From Synaphobranchus kaupii (lineage: Eukaryota; Chordata; Actinopteri; Anguilliformes; Synaphobranchidae): a stretch of 64,000 nt of DNA. The stretch lies in the NCBI GenBank assembly GCA_029718625.1, contig CM056381.1, forward strand, positions 50,357,207 to 50,421,206, given 5' to 3'. Position numbers and translations under genes: made by a program. The notes below the pieces were generated by a model that searched no databases, was not told the DNA's origin, and was given only the letters and a program-made list of their open reading frames with translations. Shown piece by piece: positions 23,260 through 35,122 of the stretch (the stretch's first letter is position 1; every line of letters starts with the position of its first letter).

Positions 23260-24502
23260 GATGACAGCCAGAGACAGGTGGAGGATGTATAAGAGAGTGG
23301 GTATGATGTTTCTCCTGGCTGTGGTGACTCTGACTGTGGTCCAGAGGGGCAATATCAACACAGGTGTGCAGTTTCAGGTGGAAAGGGAAGTACAGAAGGA
23401 GTCCACCATCTCCAAAAGAGCACTCCTGAAGAAGGACCCCTTCCTGGACAGTGGAAATTTCTGGAACACAAGTGCAGAGACCACCACAGAGAAGCAGGGA
23501 GTTACAAAGGACAGATCACCCAGGACCTGGGATGTCACCTCCATTAACTGCACTGCCAACCCTAACTTCACCAGCATGGGGTGGTTTGCTAGTCTGGAGC
23601 CCAATTTTAAGCAGTTCCTTCTCTATAGGCACTGTCGGTATTTCCCCATGATTATCAACCACCCAGAGAAGTGCAGCGGGGAGACTTATCTGCTTATAGT
23701 CATCAAGTCCATCATAACCCAGCACGACCGCAGGGATACAATCCGAAAGACCTGGGGGAGGGAGCAGGAGGTAGATGGAAAGAGGGTTAAGACCCTGTTC
23801 CTCCTGGGAAAGTCATCAAATGAGCAGGAGAAAGCCCATCACCAGAAACTCCTGGAGTATGAGGACTACATTTATGGGGACATCCTGCAGTGGGACTTCA
23901 TGGACAGCTTCTTTAACCTCACCCTCAAGGAGACCCACTTCCTCAAGTGGTTCGCCACGTACTGCGGTGGGGTGCGCTACATCTTCAAGGGGGATGACGA
24001 CGTGTTTGTTAGCATCCAGAACATCTTTGAATACCTGGGGGAAACTTATGCTACGAACCTGCTTGTGGGAGATGTTATTTTCAAAGCCAAGCCCATCCGA
24101 AAGAAGGAGAACAAGTACTATGTCCCTCAGGCTTTGTACAATAAAACGCACTACCCACCATACGCGGGGGGCGGTGGGTTCCTAATGGATGGCCCCTTGG
24201 CCAGGAAACTCTACAGAGCCTCTGAAACCTTGGACTTGTATCCCATCGACGATGTCTTCCTTGGCATGTGTCTGGATGTGCTCCAGGTCTCCCCTATCAA
24301 GCACAATGCCTTCAAGACATTTGGGCTGGTGAAGAGCAAGAGTAGCAGGCTGAACAGAGAGCCGTGTTTCTTCAAGAGCATGATTGTGGTGCACAAGCTT
24401 CTCCCTCCAGATCTCCTCCACATGTGGAGGCTAGTCAACAGTGACCTCAACTGCTCACAGAAGGCAACACTGAGCCAGGCAGCTCATGCACAGCTTATGT
24501 GA
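23260..24502 (+). CDS. b3gnt7: Beta-1,3-N-acetylglucosaminyltransferase 7
   Basis: The protein is a family GT31 glycosyltransferase that adds GlcNAc in beta-1,3 linkage to galactose-terminated glycans in the Golgi; B3GNT7 is associated with keratan sulfate and poly-lactosamine synthesis. From the ATG at 23261 it has 413 residues, close to the human length of about 400. A short cytoplasmic tail (RDRWRMYKR) precedes a single signal anchor at about residues 14-28. GT31 hallmarks follow: EKCSGETYLL near 136, RDTIRKTWGRE near 158, the metal-binding KGDDDVFV with its three aspartates at about 245-247, YPPYAGGGGF near 298 and DDVFLGMCL near 330. Several N-glycosylation sequons are present. The coding part is one exon after a TTTTTTACAG acceptor, and the frame is intact. 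Resemblance to B3GNT7 rather than B3GNT2 is clear from stretches such as RHCRYFPM, ITQHDRR and NREPCFF. Confidence 0.95.
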
Positions 24503-25490
24503 ACTACACTGTGCAAGGTTATAAAAGGGAAAGCTGTCATTTTAAGCCAGCTCAAATACAAGTATTCCTTTGTTGTGGAAAGGACCTGGATAATTGATAA
24601 GTTTACTCTATGTACTGTTTCAAAAGGGACAATGCCTTCACAATGAATGTGAAGGTTTGTGATTTAACTTATTTTCTATTGTGATTTGCGATTCCAAATT
24701 TGTGTGCCAAGTCGATATCACTGAGCTTTGCATTCCTGTCTTGATGATTGTGGTAAGTCAGTAAAGTTAATCTTACTGGGAGAGGGTTGGTGGTAACACA
24801 AAATGCTGCCCAGAGAAGAAATTGCAGCTTTGTGTGTACTTGGTTTTATTGGGTCATGAAGGTACACTATATACATTTACAGCAAATACTCAATAGAACT
24901 GAATAGTGAACTAAACAATGTACCACAATGATTAGTTTCTAGCTACCTCAGTTTGTCAGAGGGTCAATTATTTTTCTTGTGTGTGTATGTGTTTGAATGT
25001 GTGTGCATGTGTGCTGTACCTATTATGTATGTTTAGGATCAAGAAACTAAACACATTAGCCACAGTGTAATAAAAAAATCCAGATATTCAGTAACCCTGT
25101 AGAAAACTTGGAACTTAAGTAAAGGGCTCAGAATTAAATGATCTCTAAGGTTTGTAGAAAATCATACAGTCAAAATAGTATTACACACCATTTAAATATG
25201 GATACATTTATTTTGGAATTGTATAAAAATGTGCTGATATAGTAATTATTAATTGCACAAGGGAGATGATTTAGACCTAATATTAATTTATGTTACTGTG
25301 AATGTAGGATAAATGTACTGCTGGTACATGCACAGGTTTCTTGGCTTTTGCCAAAAAAGCGTGGTTTTTATTTACGTTGAATAAAGATGTTAAAACTAAT
25401 CAAAAGAGGTGATGGATTATACATGGATGTAAATAATTGCAAATTATGGGGTAATACAATATTTGTGTAAATAAATTTAATTCATCTGTG
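24503..25490 (+). other. b3gnt7: b3gnt7 3'UTR with two poly(A) signals
   Basis: Sequence after the TGA contains AATAAA at about 25380-25385 and again at 25470-25475, both plausible cleavage signals. The segment 24567-24703 is duplicated in intron 1. The exact transcript end is not determined. Confidence 0.55.
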
Positions 25491-26038
25491 TTTGTTATGC
25501 CTGCTGCTGTTTGTTTTTGCATTAAATTTCAATATTCAGGTTAATTATATTGAATTATGTTGGGTTTTTTGTAAATTTCATACCTGGAAATAATTTACAG
25601 TACTTGCCATTCTTTGTACTTCTTAAAGAGCTTTTAATCTTCCTCTTAGTGTGATGTACAAAACAGAAACACTCTAAATGTGGTCTAAATTATTATACAT
25701 CAATACAATTTGGGGGGGGGGGCGGGAGGCTTCACTCTGTCACATCACCACTGGGTAAATCGATGCCACTGCATTCCCCAAAGGTGGGGTCCGTGCCAAA
25801 CAAACCTGTTGCTTGGAACCATGCCTGTTACGCTTATTCAGTAAAGTAACTTATTTATAACTTATACTTTTGGTAAACTGTGGTTTGGCTCATTGGCATT
25901 GGACTTTTTATTTTTCTTTCCATTTTGATTGGTCTACTCATACATATTTCGATTTCTGCTGAGTTTAACTGTACTGTAAGTCACAGTTAATTTATTTGGT
26001 AAAAATACTGACCATTTCTCATGGGAATTTTATTCTTA

Positions 26039-27570
26039 CACTACTCACAAAAAGTTAGGGATATTCGGCTTTCGGGTGAAATTTCAGGATGAACCTAAAA
26101 TGCACTATAACCTTTACAGGTGAAATTAATTTGACCTTCTCTAAACTTTTGAATGCGCATGTCCAACTATTCAATGTTTCAGTACTTTTTGCACAACTTG
26201 CTGTTCTCTAACAAGGAGCTGAACGGCAAAATTCACAACAGGTGTTTGATCCATGAATCGACCAATAAATTTCCTGGTTCAATTAGAATTGGTATTTAAA
26301 CAGTCCTCTTCATCATGCTGTTCACATTTTGACATCATGAGACCAAGACGACACCTAACAATTGATCAACAGTACCTCGCCATTGCGAGGCTTCAAACAG
26401 GATGTTCTCAGAGGGAAGTGGCCACTGAGCTTAGAGTGTCACAGAGTGTCATCAGCAGGTTGCAACAGAGATACAGAGAGACTGGAAGAGTCACAGAAAG
26501 GCATAGAAGTGGACGTCCTTTGGCCACATCCCACACTGATGACCGCTTCATTGTGAACAGTGCCCTGCGGAACCGGATGATGAATGCCACTCAACTCCAG
26601 GCACATTTAAGGGAGGTGAGAGGCACCCAAGTGTCACGTCAGACCATTCGAAACCGTTTACATCAGCGTGGTCTGCGTGCTAGACGACCTGCAAGGGTAC
26701 CTGACCACACCACCAGGCACAGGCGTCATCGTCTTGCATGGGCCAGGGAGCATTTACGCTGGACGAGGGACCAGTGGGCCTCAGTGCTGTTCTCTGATGA
26801 AAGTCGATTCACGTTGAGCAGAAATGATGGCCGCCAACGATGTTGGAGACGTCAAGGAGAGCGCTATGCATCAGCCACTGTTGTCACCAGACGACCCTTT
26901 GGTGGTGGCGGTGTTACAGTGTGGGCAGGTGTGTCTAGTCAATACAGAACTGCCCTACACTTTGTGAATGGTACAGTGACAAGCCCATACTACCTGAATA
27001 ACATCATTAATCCAGTCATTGTGCCCCTGCATGAACAACACAGGCCTAATTTCATCTTCATGGACGACAATGCTCCAGCTCATCGAGGTCGCATCATTAG
27101 GGAAAGGCTGCTGGAGACTGGGGTACCTCAAATGGAGTGGCCTGCACTTTCTCCAGACCTGAATCCCATAGAAAACCTATGGGATCAGCTGACTCACCGT
27201 GTAGAGGCTCGTAACTCTGTACCCCAGAACCTCAATGACCTGAGGGCCGCCCTTCAAGAAGAGTGGGATGCCATGCCTCAGCAGACAATAAGTCGACTTG
27301 TGAACAGCATGAGACGTCGTTGTCAAGCTGTAATTGATGCTCAAGGGCACATGACAAGTTATTGAGACATTGACATTTTTGTTGTGGTATACCCACCACT
27401 GTTGTTGGCTTTTGTTTCAATAAATTGTTTTGAGATGAGGAAATCACCATTGCATGCTTCTACTTAAATGCCCTACTTTCATGATACGTATAATATCACT
27501 GTAGCGTGAACTTACATTTTCCATAAATTTCACCCGAAAGCCAAATATCCCTAACTTTTTGTGAGTAGTG
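26039..27570 (+). mobile_element. Intact-looking Tc1-like transposon
   Basis: The 1532-bp element has terminal inverted repeats of about 46 bp beginning CACTACTCACAAAAAGTTAG. The two ends differ by very few bases, and each is flanked by a TA dinucleotide, the Tc1/mariner target site. It carries an uninterrupted transposase gene. It lies about 0.5 kb downstream of the b3gnt7 poly(A) signals. Confidence 0.95.
26337..27365 (+). CDS. Tc1-family transposase, full length
   Basis: The frame encodes 342 residues from the ATG at 26337 ([14 protein letters not shown]), the usual Tc1 length, with no frameshift or stop. The N-terminal part (about 1-60) has two helix-turn-helix-like units for terminal repeat binding ([20 protein letters not shown]) and an SGRPL AT-hook-like link. 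The catalytic triad is readable: D154 in LFSDESRF, D244 in FMDDNAPAH and E279 in [11 protein letters not shown]. The 34 residues between the second Asp and the Glu give the DD34E signature of Tc1. An in-frame ATG 28 codons upstream (26253) exists, but family length favours 26337. The protein would cut and paste the element at TA sites. Confidence 0.93.
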   Translation: MRPRRHLTIDQQYLAIARLQTGCSQREVATELRVSQSVISRLQQRYRETGRVTERHRSGRPLATSHTDDRFIVNSALRNRMMNATQLQAHLREVRGTQVSRQTIRNRLHQRGLRARRPARVPDHTTRHRRHRLAWAREHLRWTRDQWASVLFSDESRFTLSRNDGRQRCWRRQGERYASATVVTRRPFGGGGVTVWAGVSSQYRTALHFVNGTVTSPYYLNNIINPVIVPLHEQHRPNFIFMDDNAPAHRGRIIRERLLETGVPQMEWPALSPDLNPIENLWDQLTHRVEARNSVPQNLNDLRAALQEEWDAMPQQTISRLVNSMRRRCQAVIDAQGHMTSY

Positions 27571-27572
27571 TA

Positions 27573-29820
27573 TTGTAATACATTGCAAACGCAGATCGAA
27601 AGATTTAACCAATCATGGAATGATGAGTCAAGCTCATCACCCAGTTTCCCTTACTGTAACCTATCACACTTGTTATCATCAGTCTTTCTCCGTTCTCTCA
27701 CAGAATGGAACAGAGCGTTCTTTAGTCATCTGTCCATATTCTAACTTTATCATTCTGGATCTTTAAGACATCCTTTACATAGGAGTTCCCTGAGGGTCTC
27801 ATTGCCTGCCCTTAAAAAGCCTTCCTCCTGGATTCCATTACCACCATGAACACACAGTACTGTCCTCAAGGGAATTCCACTCTATCGAGCAAGGTCACTC
27901 TACCTCCTGTATCTTGTTCCTATTTCATTTTCTGCAAACCCTCCGACCCCAGGATGAACATTAACCACATTTTTCTATTTTTTATTAGAAATAATTTGGT
28001 TTCCACAATGATGTTTATGTTTTGCTTTTTCTGACTGGTAAGAGCATAAGAGCACCTTTGGCTGTTACATCATTCACCAAAACAGTCTTTTCAGCCATGC
28101 CAACTCTGCAAGAAGTACATTGCCGCCTATGCTATATAGATATAGCAACTCATCATTCAGTTCACAAACACACACACACATACTCGTCATTGGAAAGTTT
28201 GGCTCTTATTGTTGTCATGTCATTTCTCATATAAAGACCAATTTCCTACTGGGATATATCTCATCCTGTATGTTTTATTGTGCACAATGCAAGTTCAGAC
28301 TAAAAAGTACAGCAAGAGAACAAATCACATTGCTAAATGTCCTCAGTTGCATTGTGTGACATACTCATTTTGCACTGCTTTAATACTGTATAATGCAAAT
28401 GTATTAACCAAACACGGCAGTTGGGGGATACAAATAAGTTCAAGGTATGCAAATTTGCATGTTTATTGTGTTTATTTGCACTGCATTTCCTTGTGTCTGA
28501 TACCATAATTACTTTCTCATATATTTATATTTTACTTCATATTACTACATATCACTTTGTGTATAAAAAATGCATTCTGCTGCAATAACTGTGAAGGAAG
28601 GCAGACTTGCACATTCTTTGTGTCATTCTAATTCTCATGTCAAATAAGATGGAAGATTGTCCTCTTTGGAACATTGCATCATTTAAGTTATTTTCTAGTG
28701 GCTGTTAGTAGACCCTGACTTCTCAAGAAGGACAACATTGAAAAGGAAACAGAAGGAAGCTTAAACAGTGTTAGGCTGAAGTATGTGTTCAGCAAGCATG
28801 GTACACTGAATTTCACCAAGAATTTCAGCAAGCTGGCCACAAACTCACAAGGCCAATCAAACAAGCTAAAGCCATGTACCACAGACAAGTGTGTCACAGC
28901 TGAAAGGATGGCTGGGGGAGGCACAGTCAGTGCATATTATATGTGGCCTGTGGAAACAGTGTGGTGGTTTAAATACCTGACATTGGTTGATTTGTTTCCC
29001 AGGCAGTCATTGCAACCTTGAGCAAGGTATTTCAACTGAATTTCTTATTTGAATAAATGGATAGTATTCAAATCTGTAGGCCATGTACCCATCTCTTAAA
29101 GCAGATGAATGGCACATTTTATATAACACAAGGGGCGTTTTAGAGATTGTCTTAGTGTGCACTTCCGAACCACCCAATTAAAGGTGCTACAAAAGGCTCC
29201 ATTCCTCACTTCTGCATGAGAATGCCATTAAAGAAGAAAAACATAAAATCACACAGAGAATAAAAGCTCCTCTATGTAAAAATAAAAGTACTGTGATTTT
29301 GGCAGAGGCTGCAAGCTACAGTTTCATCATTATTAGTAATGAGAGTTGGTTTCACTACTTGGTACTTTATACCCCTGCATATGACTTCTGATATGACTCT
29401 ATAATATGTATAAAGAACATAAATGAATTAAAAAAATAATAAAAAGCTGAAGATGTAGCAATGTGTTGCCATTTTGAAGAGTGTCATTTAAAATCACATA
29501 AGCATACAGTATATGCATTGGTGTGGTCAGCATGACCAGCAAAGGGGGAATTGATTCTTAAATAGCTCCATTCAGGGCGTCAAACACACCCTGCCCTTAA
29601 AGAGTGTCTCCAGCAAGGCTGACTGAACAGTAGACAGAACACTGATACTGCAAAACTGACACTGTTTCTCCCTTCACAGCAACTGCCAGGTCAACAGTAA
29701 CCAGGTTCCAGTCAAACCATTTTCAGGTCAATAAAATGTATGAAAAACAACAACAAAAAACAGTATGAGAAAAGTTATGGGAACTTTTGCGAATAACAAG
29801 ATTTTGGCTACAGTCAATAT
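27573..29820. other. Intergenic between b3gnt7 and ncl, no gene recognised
   Basis: Several short open frames exist but show no domain, splice pattern or family resemblance. A short CA run occurs near 28170. The segment looks like ordinary intergenic sequence. Confidence 0.5.
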
Positions 29821-29877
29821 AGTGGTTAGTTTCGATACGAGAGGAAGCCAACCATGGTGTTGGAGAGCGATAGGTTC

Positions 29878-29965
29878 TGCTGGTAGGATCTGCTGGTTTT
29901 TGTTGTTACTCTGCACTTAATTGATCAATTAAAACAGTCGATTACACAGTTAACTCACCTCATGG
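29878..29965. mobile_element. Diverged fragment of hAT MITE
   Basis: A stretch with GCTGGTTTTTGTTGTTACTC and TTAATTGATCAATTAAAACAG matches the inner part of the hAT MITE at 30221-30427, but the terminal repeats are not preserved. Confidence 0.6.
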
Positions 29966-30220
29966 GCCCAGTTTCACGTACGTGGCTAATTCATACCCCT
30001 TCCACACAAAAACCCGGGAATGACACAGGATAGTGAACACGGGATCGACCCGCCTTTGACCCATTCACACCACACTATGGTCACAGGTAAGTCCCGGGTC
30101 ATCGCCATTCACACATGACCCGGGTCCGCAAGTTTACATGTTCAGTTTTTTCTTGCTTTTCTTGCAGTTTGTGGCCTAAATACTGTGATGTGGGTGTTCT
30201 GGCAACATGGTCATCTAGCC

Positions 30221-30427
30221 CAGTGTTTCTCAACCCTGTTCCTGGAGGGCCGCAGGGTATGCTGGTTTTCGTTGTTACTCTGTACTTAATTGATCAATTA
30301 AAGCAGCCAATAACACAATTAATTCACAACACCTGGTTTCTTGGGTCTGAATTGGTTGCCGATATTAAGGCAAAAACAAAGACCAGCATACCCTGCGGCC
30401 CTCCAGGACCAGGGTTGAGAAACACTG
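30221..30427. mobile_element. hAT-type MITE with 8-bp target-site duplication
   Basis: Inverted ends CAGTGTTTCTCAACCCTG...GGGTTGAGAAACACTG pair over about 50 bp. The element is flanked by the identical octamer ATCTAGCC at 30213-30220 and 30428-30435. The CAGTG terminus and 8-bp duplication are hAT features. At 207 bp it has no coding capacity. Confidence 0.93.
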
Positions 30428-30435
30428 ATCTAGCC

Positions 30436-32377
30436 TATATGGGAAGTGCGCCGTTTCAGCCCTGGACAGATGCAGAGCCTGCAGGTTCATTCTGTCAGTT
30501 TAGTCTAAGTCATTATTCAAATACAAAGGGGAAATCAGCTGGTACTAGAGGTATGAATCAACTGCAAACTGAAAAGTAACTTAAACCTGTAGGACTTCTG
30601 CCCCTAAGGCCTGCAGTTGCTGGGGCTTTTATCAGGAGCTCTTGAGGGCATTCTGAGAGTATTCTGAGGGCATTTTTCTGCTCACACTGTTTATACGTGG
30701 TCACAGGTGTCTAGGTTTTGCACGTTGCAGTTTGTACAATTGAATTAATTGAAACGAACGTTCTCAGAATTGAAAGACAGGATAAAAAAACTACAGAATA
30801 TCCCAAACAGCTCCCAAGTGTAGCCCAGTATATGCACAGAATAATGACATCTCATTGTTCATACAAAGAGATCCAAGACATTTTTCCTATTCAAATTTTC
30901 AGCAACAGCTGTGGTAGCCAGTAGCAATTTGGTAAACCAATTACTGAAGAAAAGCAGAGGAAAGAAAATAAAAAACCTCAAAAATTCAGGTGAAAATTTG
31001 ACAATGTCAAGGTAACTGAATGGTTGGCTTCTGTGATGTTGGGGTGGAATATGCAATGTTACTGTTCTGATTTCTCTTATGTATGCCCAGATATTTAATT
31101 CAGAACAAGAAACTAATTATCATTAATTCTTTTTAAAAGCCACCTTCATTGCCCATCATTTCAGAAAAAAACAGAGCAATCTGAATCCTTGCCCAACATC
31201 ATAATTTTGTATTACACCTTATTGCCCATTTGAATGATAATCGTTGTAAAATGAAACGCTTTATTCAATGTGAAATTAGCACAATATGAAGATTTTGCTT
31301 TCAGGGATCTGAATATTATGGCTGATAAACATCCAGTGGCTTGCGAAGTTCATTGAAAGTCCTGTACTCAGAAATATCAAGGAACCAGTTACTCGGGCAA
31401 ATCTGCCATCTTGTGGACTATCAGAGTAACTCGAGCCACCAAGATTAGCAGTACCCTCAATGGGAACAGGGAAGATTTAACTTCAGGAGCAATCCGTCAG
31501 AAATTGACCCATTTAGAATTGAACAAATTTTTTTTATTTAAAAAAAAAAACATGTTAACCTATATGAGAGTGTTAGAATATGATTCTAACCATTCAGGAG
31601 GCAGGAGCCCTACCTAATGACAGATATCTTCAAAAATAAACGTACTGTATGGTTCTCTTATTGTCGGAAAGCTTACAAACAAGGTTATCCAAAATTTCAA
31701 TAATTTTGGTCCAAATTAAATATGCTAATCGTGTGTTTTTTTCATCATTAAACCTTAATTTGCAAAAAACGCATGCTCAGATTTTTACATTTTTTTACTA
31801 TGTTATAGGGCAGACACTTCTTTACATCTCCTGAAGTTTTCATATTGTGCCCGCTATTGGTTGACTTCTGAGTATATGATGGGTAGGTCCGTCTAACACA
31901 TGAATTTTTAATGTTGCCTATTTTCTTTTTCCACCTCAATTACTACTTGAAGTTTCCCCATTTGTCATCACATGACTGAAAAACTGAAAATTCCAATGAA
32001 ATTACATAATAAGGAAGCCCAAGTCAGTTAAAATGTGTGTAGTGTGTAGCCATGTGAAGGTGTGAAGATCTTTTTTATTTTGAAGCGTCTGGTCAAGGGC
32101 TGATGATGCTTTGCTCAACTAATTTGGACATTGACAGTATGTTCTGCTTATTGCTGTGGATGGCTCTAAACGGATGAGCCATTAATTTCTGGCGGAATGC
32201 CCCTTCACAGACAATGATTTCACAAAGAGACAACCTGTAAACAATAAAAAGGATATTTACACAAGGATAAATAAAAAATAAAAAATATGGTGCCCATCTC
32301 ATTTATATCAGTATTCAATCAAGCTTCTGCAATGTACACAGGCTTTCTTTGCATACAGACAATTTCTTGCATAAAAC
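30436..32377. other. Intergenic downstream of ncl, no gene recognised
   Basis: No supported open frame or repeat boundary is seen. It contains the 3' flank of the minus-strand ncl gene. Confidence 0.45.
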
Positions 32378-32383
32378 TTTAAT
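32378..32383 (-). promoter_or_regulatory. ncl: Candidate ncl poly(A) signal ATTAAA
   Basis: Minus-strand ATTAAA lies about 30 bases beyond the ncl stop codon. It is the nearest variant signal to the stop; no canonical AATAAA was noted closer. A longer 3'UTR is possible. Confidence 0.3.
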
Positions 32384-32413
32384 TTAAAAATTAGTGTAAA
32401 TATGTTTTAATCA

Positions 32414-32469
32414 TCAAACTTCCTTCTTCTTTTTCTGTGGTTTTCCTTTCAAGCTGCCACCACCACGAC
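32414..32469 (-). CDS. ncl: Nucleolin, last coding exon (short basic tail)
   Basis: After a TTTCTTTCAG acceptor the exon completes a split glycine codon and reads RGGGSLKGKPQKKKKEV, then TGA. It is 56 bp long and phase-compatible with the exon at 32628-32788. In vertebrate nucleolin the last exon carries glycine/arginine-rich RGG repeats ending in a lysine-rich tip. Here one RGG remains and the lysine tip is kept. Confidence 0.8.
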
Positions 32470-32627
32470 CTGAAAGAAACATACAAGTTTAATTTGTCCA
32501 TATTCAAAAGACAACCAAGAGCTTTTACTACATGAAAATGCATTAAGGATTAAGGAGCTTTTCATATTTTTACAATCGTCAGAATTCCACAGATCTCTTA
32601 AAAATGGTCAGTGATAATTTCTCTTAC

Positions 32628-32788
32628 CTTTAAACTCTCGGTTTCTGGCCCCCGCGCCACGCTGGCGCCCCTCACCCTTTGGCCGGGTGAAGTCCAAGGT
32701 CACCTTGTTGCCATCGATCTCACAGTACTTCATGCTTTCTTTGGCCATTTTACAGCTCTCCGCGCTGTCGAAGTCCACAAAGCCAAAC
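32628..32788 (-). CDS. ncl: Nucleolin exon: second half of RRM4 and residual GAR
   Basis: Bounded by a CTCCCCAG acceptor and a GTAAGA donor, the 161-bp exon encodes the RNP1 strand GFGFVDF, then DSAESCKMAKESMKYCEIDGNKVTLDF, and PKGEGRQRGAGARNREFKG. The first part matches the C-terminal half of the fourth RNA-recognition motif of nucleolin. The last part is where RGG repeats should begin, but only scattered Gly and Arg residues remain. Reading phase fits both neighbours. Confidence 0.9.
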
Positions 32789-33460
32789 CTGGGGAGAAGA
32801 GAGAAGTTAATCACTTACTCCATGTGGAGAAGCACACTGCCAACTGACAATTTCCTCATTAAAAATTTCTCCCATAATCAATTGTTTTAATGACGCCCTT
32901 GCGGTAGTATGAATACATGGTGTCTCTCTATACACCCCCCGCCCCCCACCCACACAAACACACACGTACACATTTCTCCAAATAAATGGATAAAATGTTT
33001 TCTCTAGAGTCATTTTTTTATTTCCCAAAAACATAGGTGTCAAAATTGCCACCAGTTTACTTTGTGCACCCTCCCTCCTAGCAGTGTAGCCAGAAATACT
33101 CATATAGTTGGGCCTGCATAGAACAACCACGGTGGGCATTCACCATTGGGTGTGGCGATTCAGCCAAGATAAATGGGTGGGCCAGGATACTATTTAGGTG
33201 GCCGTTGTCCCATAACACACGGTTCCAATTACGGTTTAGTATTACAACTTTAATTGCAATCGAACGTTATGGCCTATAGGACCTTACTGAAATGATCTCC
33301 CATAATTAATTTCTCTCCCTCCTGCCCAAAATATAAAAAAACATTTATAGCAGTCTGGGAAAATGAGCCAATGGGGGAAAAAAAACAATGGACAACTATT
33401 ACTATCCTGTGTAACATTTCACAAAATATCATTGCTCTCATTGCGATGTAAAATGCTTAA

Positions 33461-35122
33461 AGTGACGGTCAAGGAAAATCCGTAATATGCTTATAACCAC
33501 GTTATTTATAGCTATTAAGGTATGTATTGAGCACCAATAAAGCGCAAGGAATAAATTCCATTGCAATCTCGTAAAATTTCAGTCTATCTATATCTCTTTA
33601 TTCCTGTATGCTGAAAAAAAAAGGGTGGAGTCGAAATGGGTCCATGGTGACGTAGACGTGAAACCTCAACCAATACATACTTTGATCTCATTACATAACT
33701 CCTCCCACAATTTTAGGCGACTAAAACCGTCCTGTCCCACTAAGAAATCCTGTCGGAACCAAACCCTCGTTTTGTTTGCCCTTGAGAATAGTTGTCCGCG
33801 TTATCAACATTTGGATTTGGAATAGTTAGTTAGCTAAAGTGTTTTTTTTTTTTTTCCCGCTCTCCATATCCCTGTACCAATTTTATCCCTCTCCCAATCA
33901 TTTTTTTTTTTTATTTGTTTTTTTTTAATATATCGAAAAGAATAGATAGCTAAGATTTTGCCAAATAAACCATGCCTTGGATATGGTTTTGTTGTATTGT
34001 TCAGTGGCTGATTACAGTAAGAAAAATAACTGCGAGAACCATGATCCACCGAAGAACTTTTTTGCCACGCACGTAATTTTTGTTCGATTAGCCACCAAAA
34101 TGAATGAATGGGCCTTTAACTACAGTGGACAGGCTTTTCAAAGTCTATTTTAACATAGGCAAAAACATTTGTGATCGCCAAAAAATATCAGAGCAGATTC
34201 CTTGCACCTTTGCCTGAATAGTGATATGCTCCATCTTGTTTTTCTAGTTTTGATACAGTGAAGGTCAAAATGGCAGGTGGAGGTACAAACTCAAACTCCC
34301 TCTGGTGTAGCTATGAAAACCTTCTATTCCTAGAGAACAGAGCATGTTAAAAAATATATATTCTTATTAAGGAAGATGCAAGGAGCAGAATTAGTTATAT
34401 TTGTAACAAAAAATTACTGTAGTTCTTGTATTGTATACGAAAAACCTTCTGTCCACTAAAATTGACATCATGCATTAGGAGTTTGAATCTGCATGTGTGG
34501 TCTATGTTTTCAAGGGGCCATTTGGGGCACATTTCTATGACCTAGGTGGGTGAAACACATGTGGAGTTTGATGTGAAAAAAACATGCTGTTTTGTAATAA
34601 TTCATGCATGAAAGGGTTAAATAAATTTTAAAAACTCGATAAAGCCTCTCATTATTTAATGATTGGTGTGGAACATGCATTTGGTGAAACGTCGCCTTGC
34701 AATTTAGCTTGCTTTAAATAGGCTAACATTAGATCAAACGGTTGCAGTTAGCGTTTAAATTGACTTTGATTGCGAGCTTGCGTGTGATATTTATCTCGAT
34801 AGCAGTCGCACTGTATTTTACTTTGAATTGATTTAATTAATTCCTCACCGGGTTCAAACCTATACAGTCTGGTTCAAACCTAGGTTCAAACATGTAGGGC
34901 TGGATGACGTCGATGGCACTCGGGTTGAGGGCGTGGATTTAGACCACACCCCTACAATCCTGAGTCCTTTCAAGACTGAGTTTATTAGCTGACTTTGAGA
35001 TGTATATTAGTATACTCATTGACATTTTCTTGAAAAGATATTTGGTGGGTGTGTAGTGGATACATCCCTCTCATGTTGTGGTTGTGGTTATTTGAAGTTT
35101 TTAGAATCCCTTGACCATCACT
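33461..35122. mobile_element. TTAA-flanked DNA element in ncl intron
   Basis: Imperfect inverted ends (AGTGACGGTCAAGGAAAATC at the left; at the right the complement of AGTGATGGTCAAGGGATTCT) are bordered by TTAA at 33457-33460 and 35123-35126. The 1.66-kb body contains no readable transposase. A piggyBac- or Kolobok-type non-autonomous element is likely; only the outer 25 bp or so were compared. Confidence 0.55.

Noticed and set aside
23374..24450. Other-frame and antisense open frames across the b3gnt7 exon
   Set aside because: They overlap the clear GT31 coding frame and lack any domain.
32611..32890. Plus-strand frames antisense to the RRM4 exon
   Set aside because: Shadows of the ncl exon; the minus strand has correct splice sites and RRM motifs.
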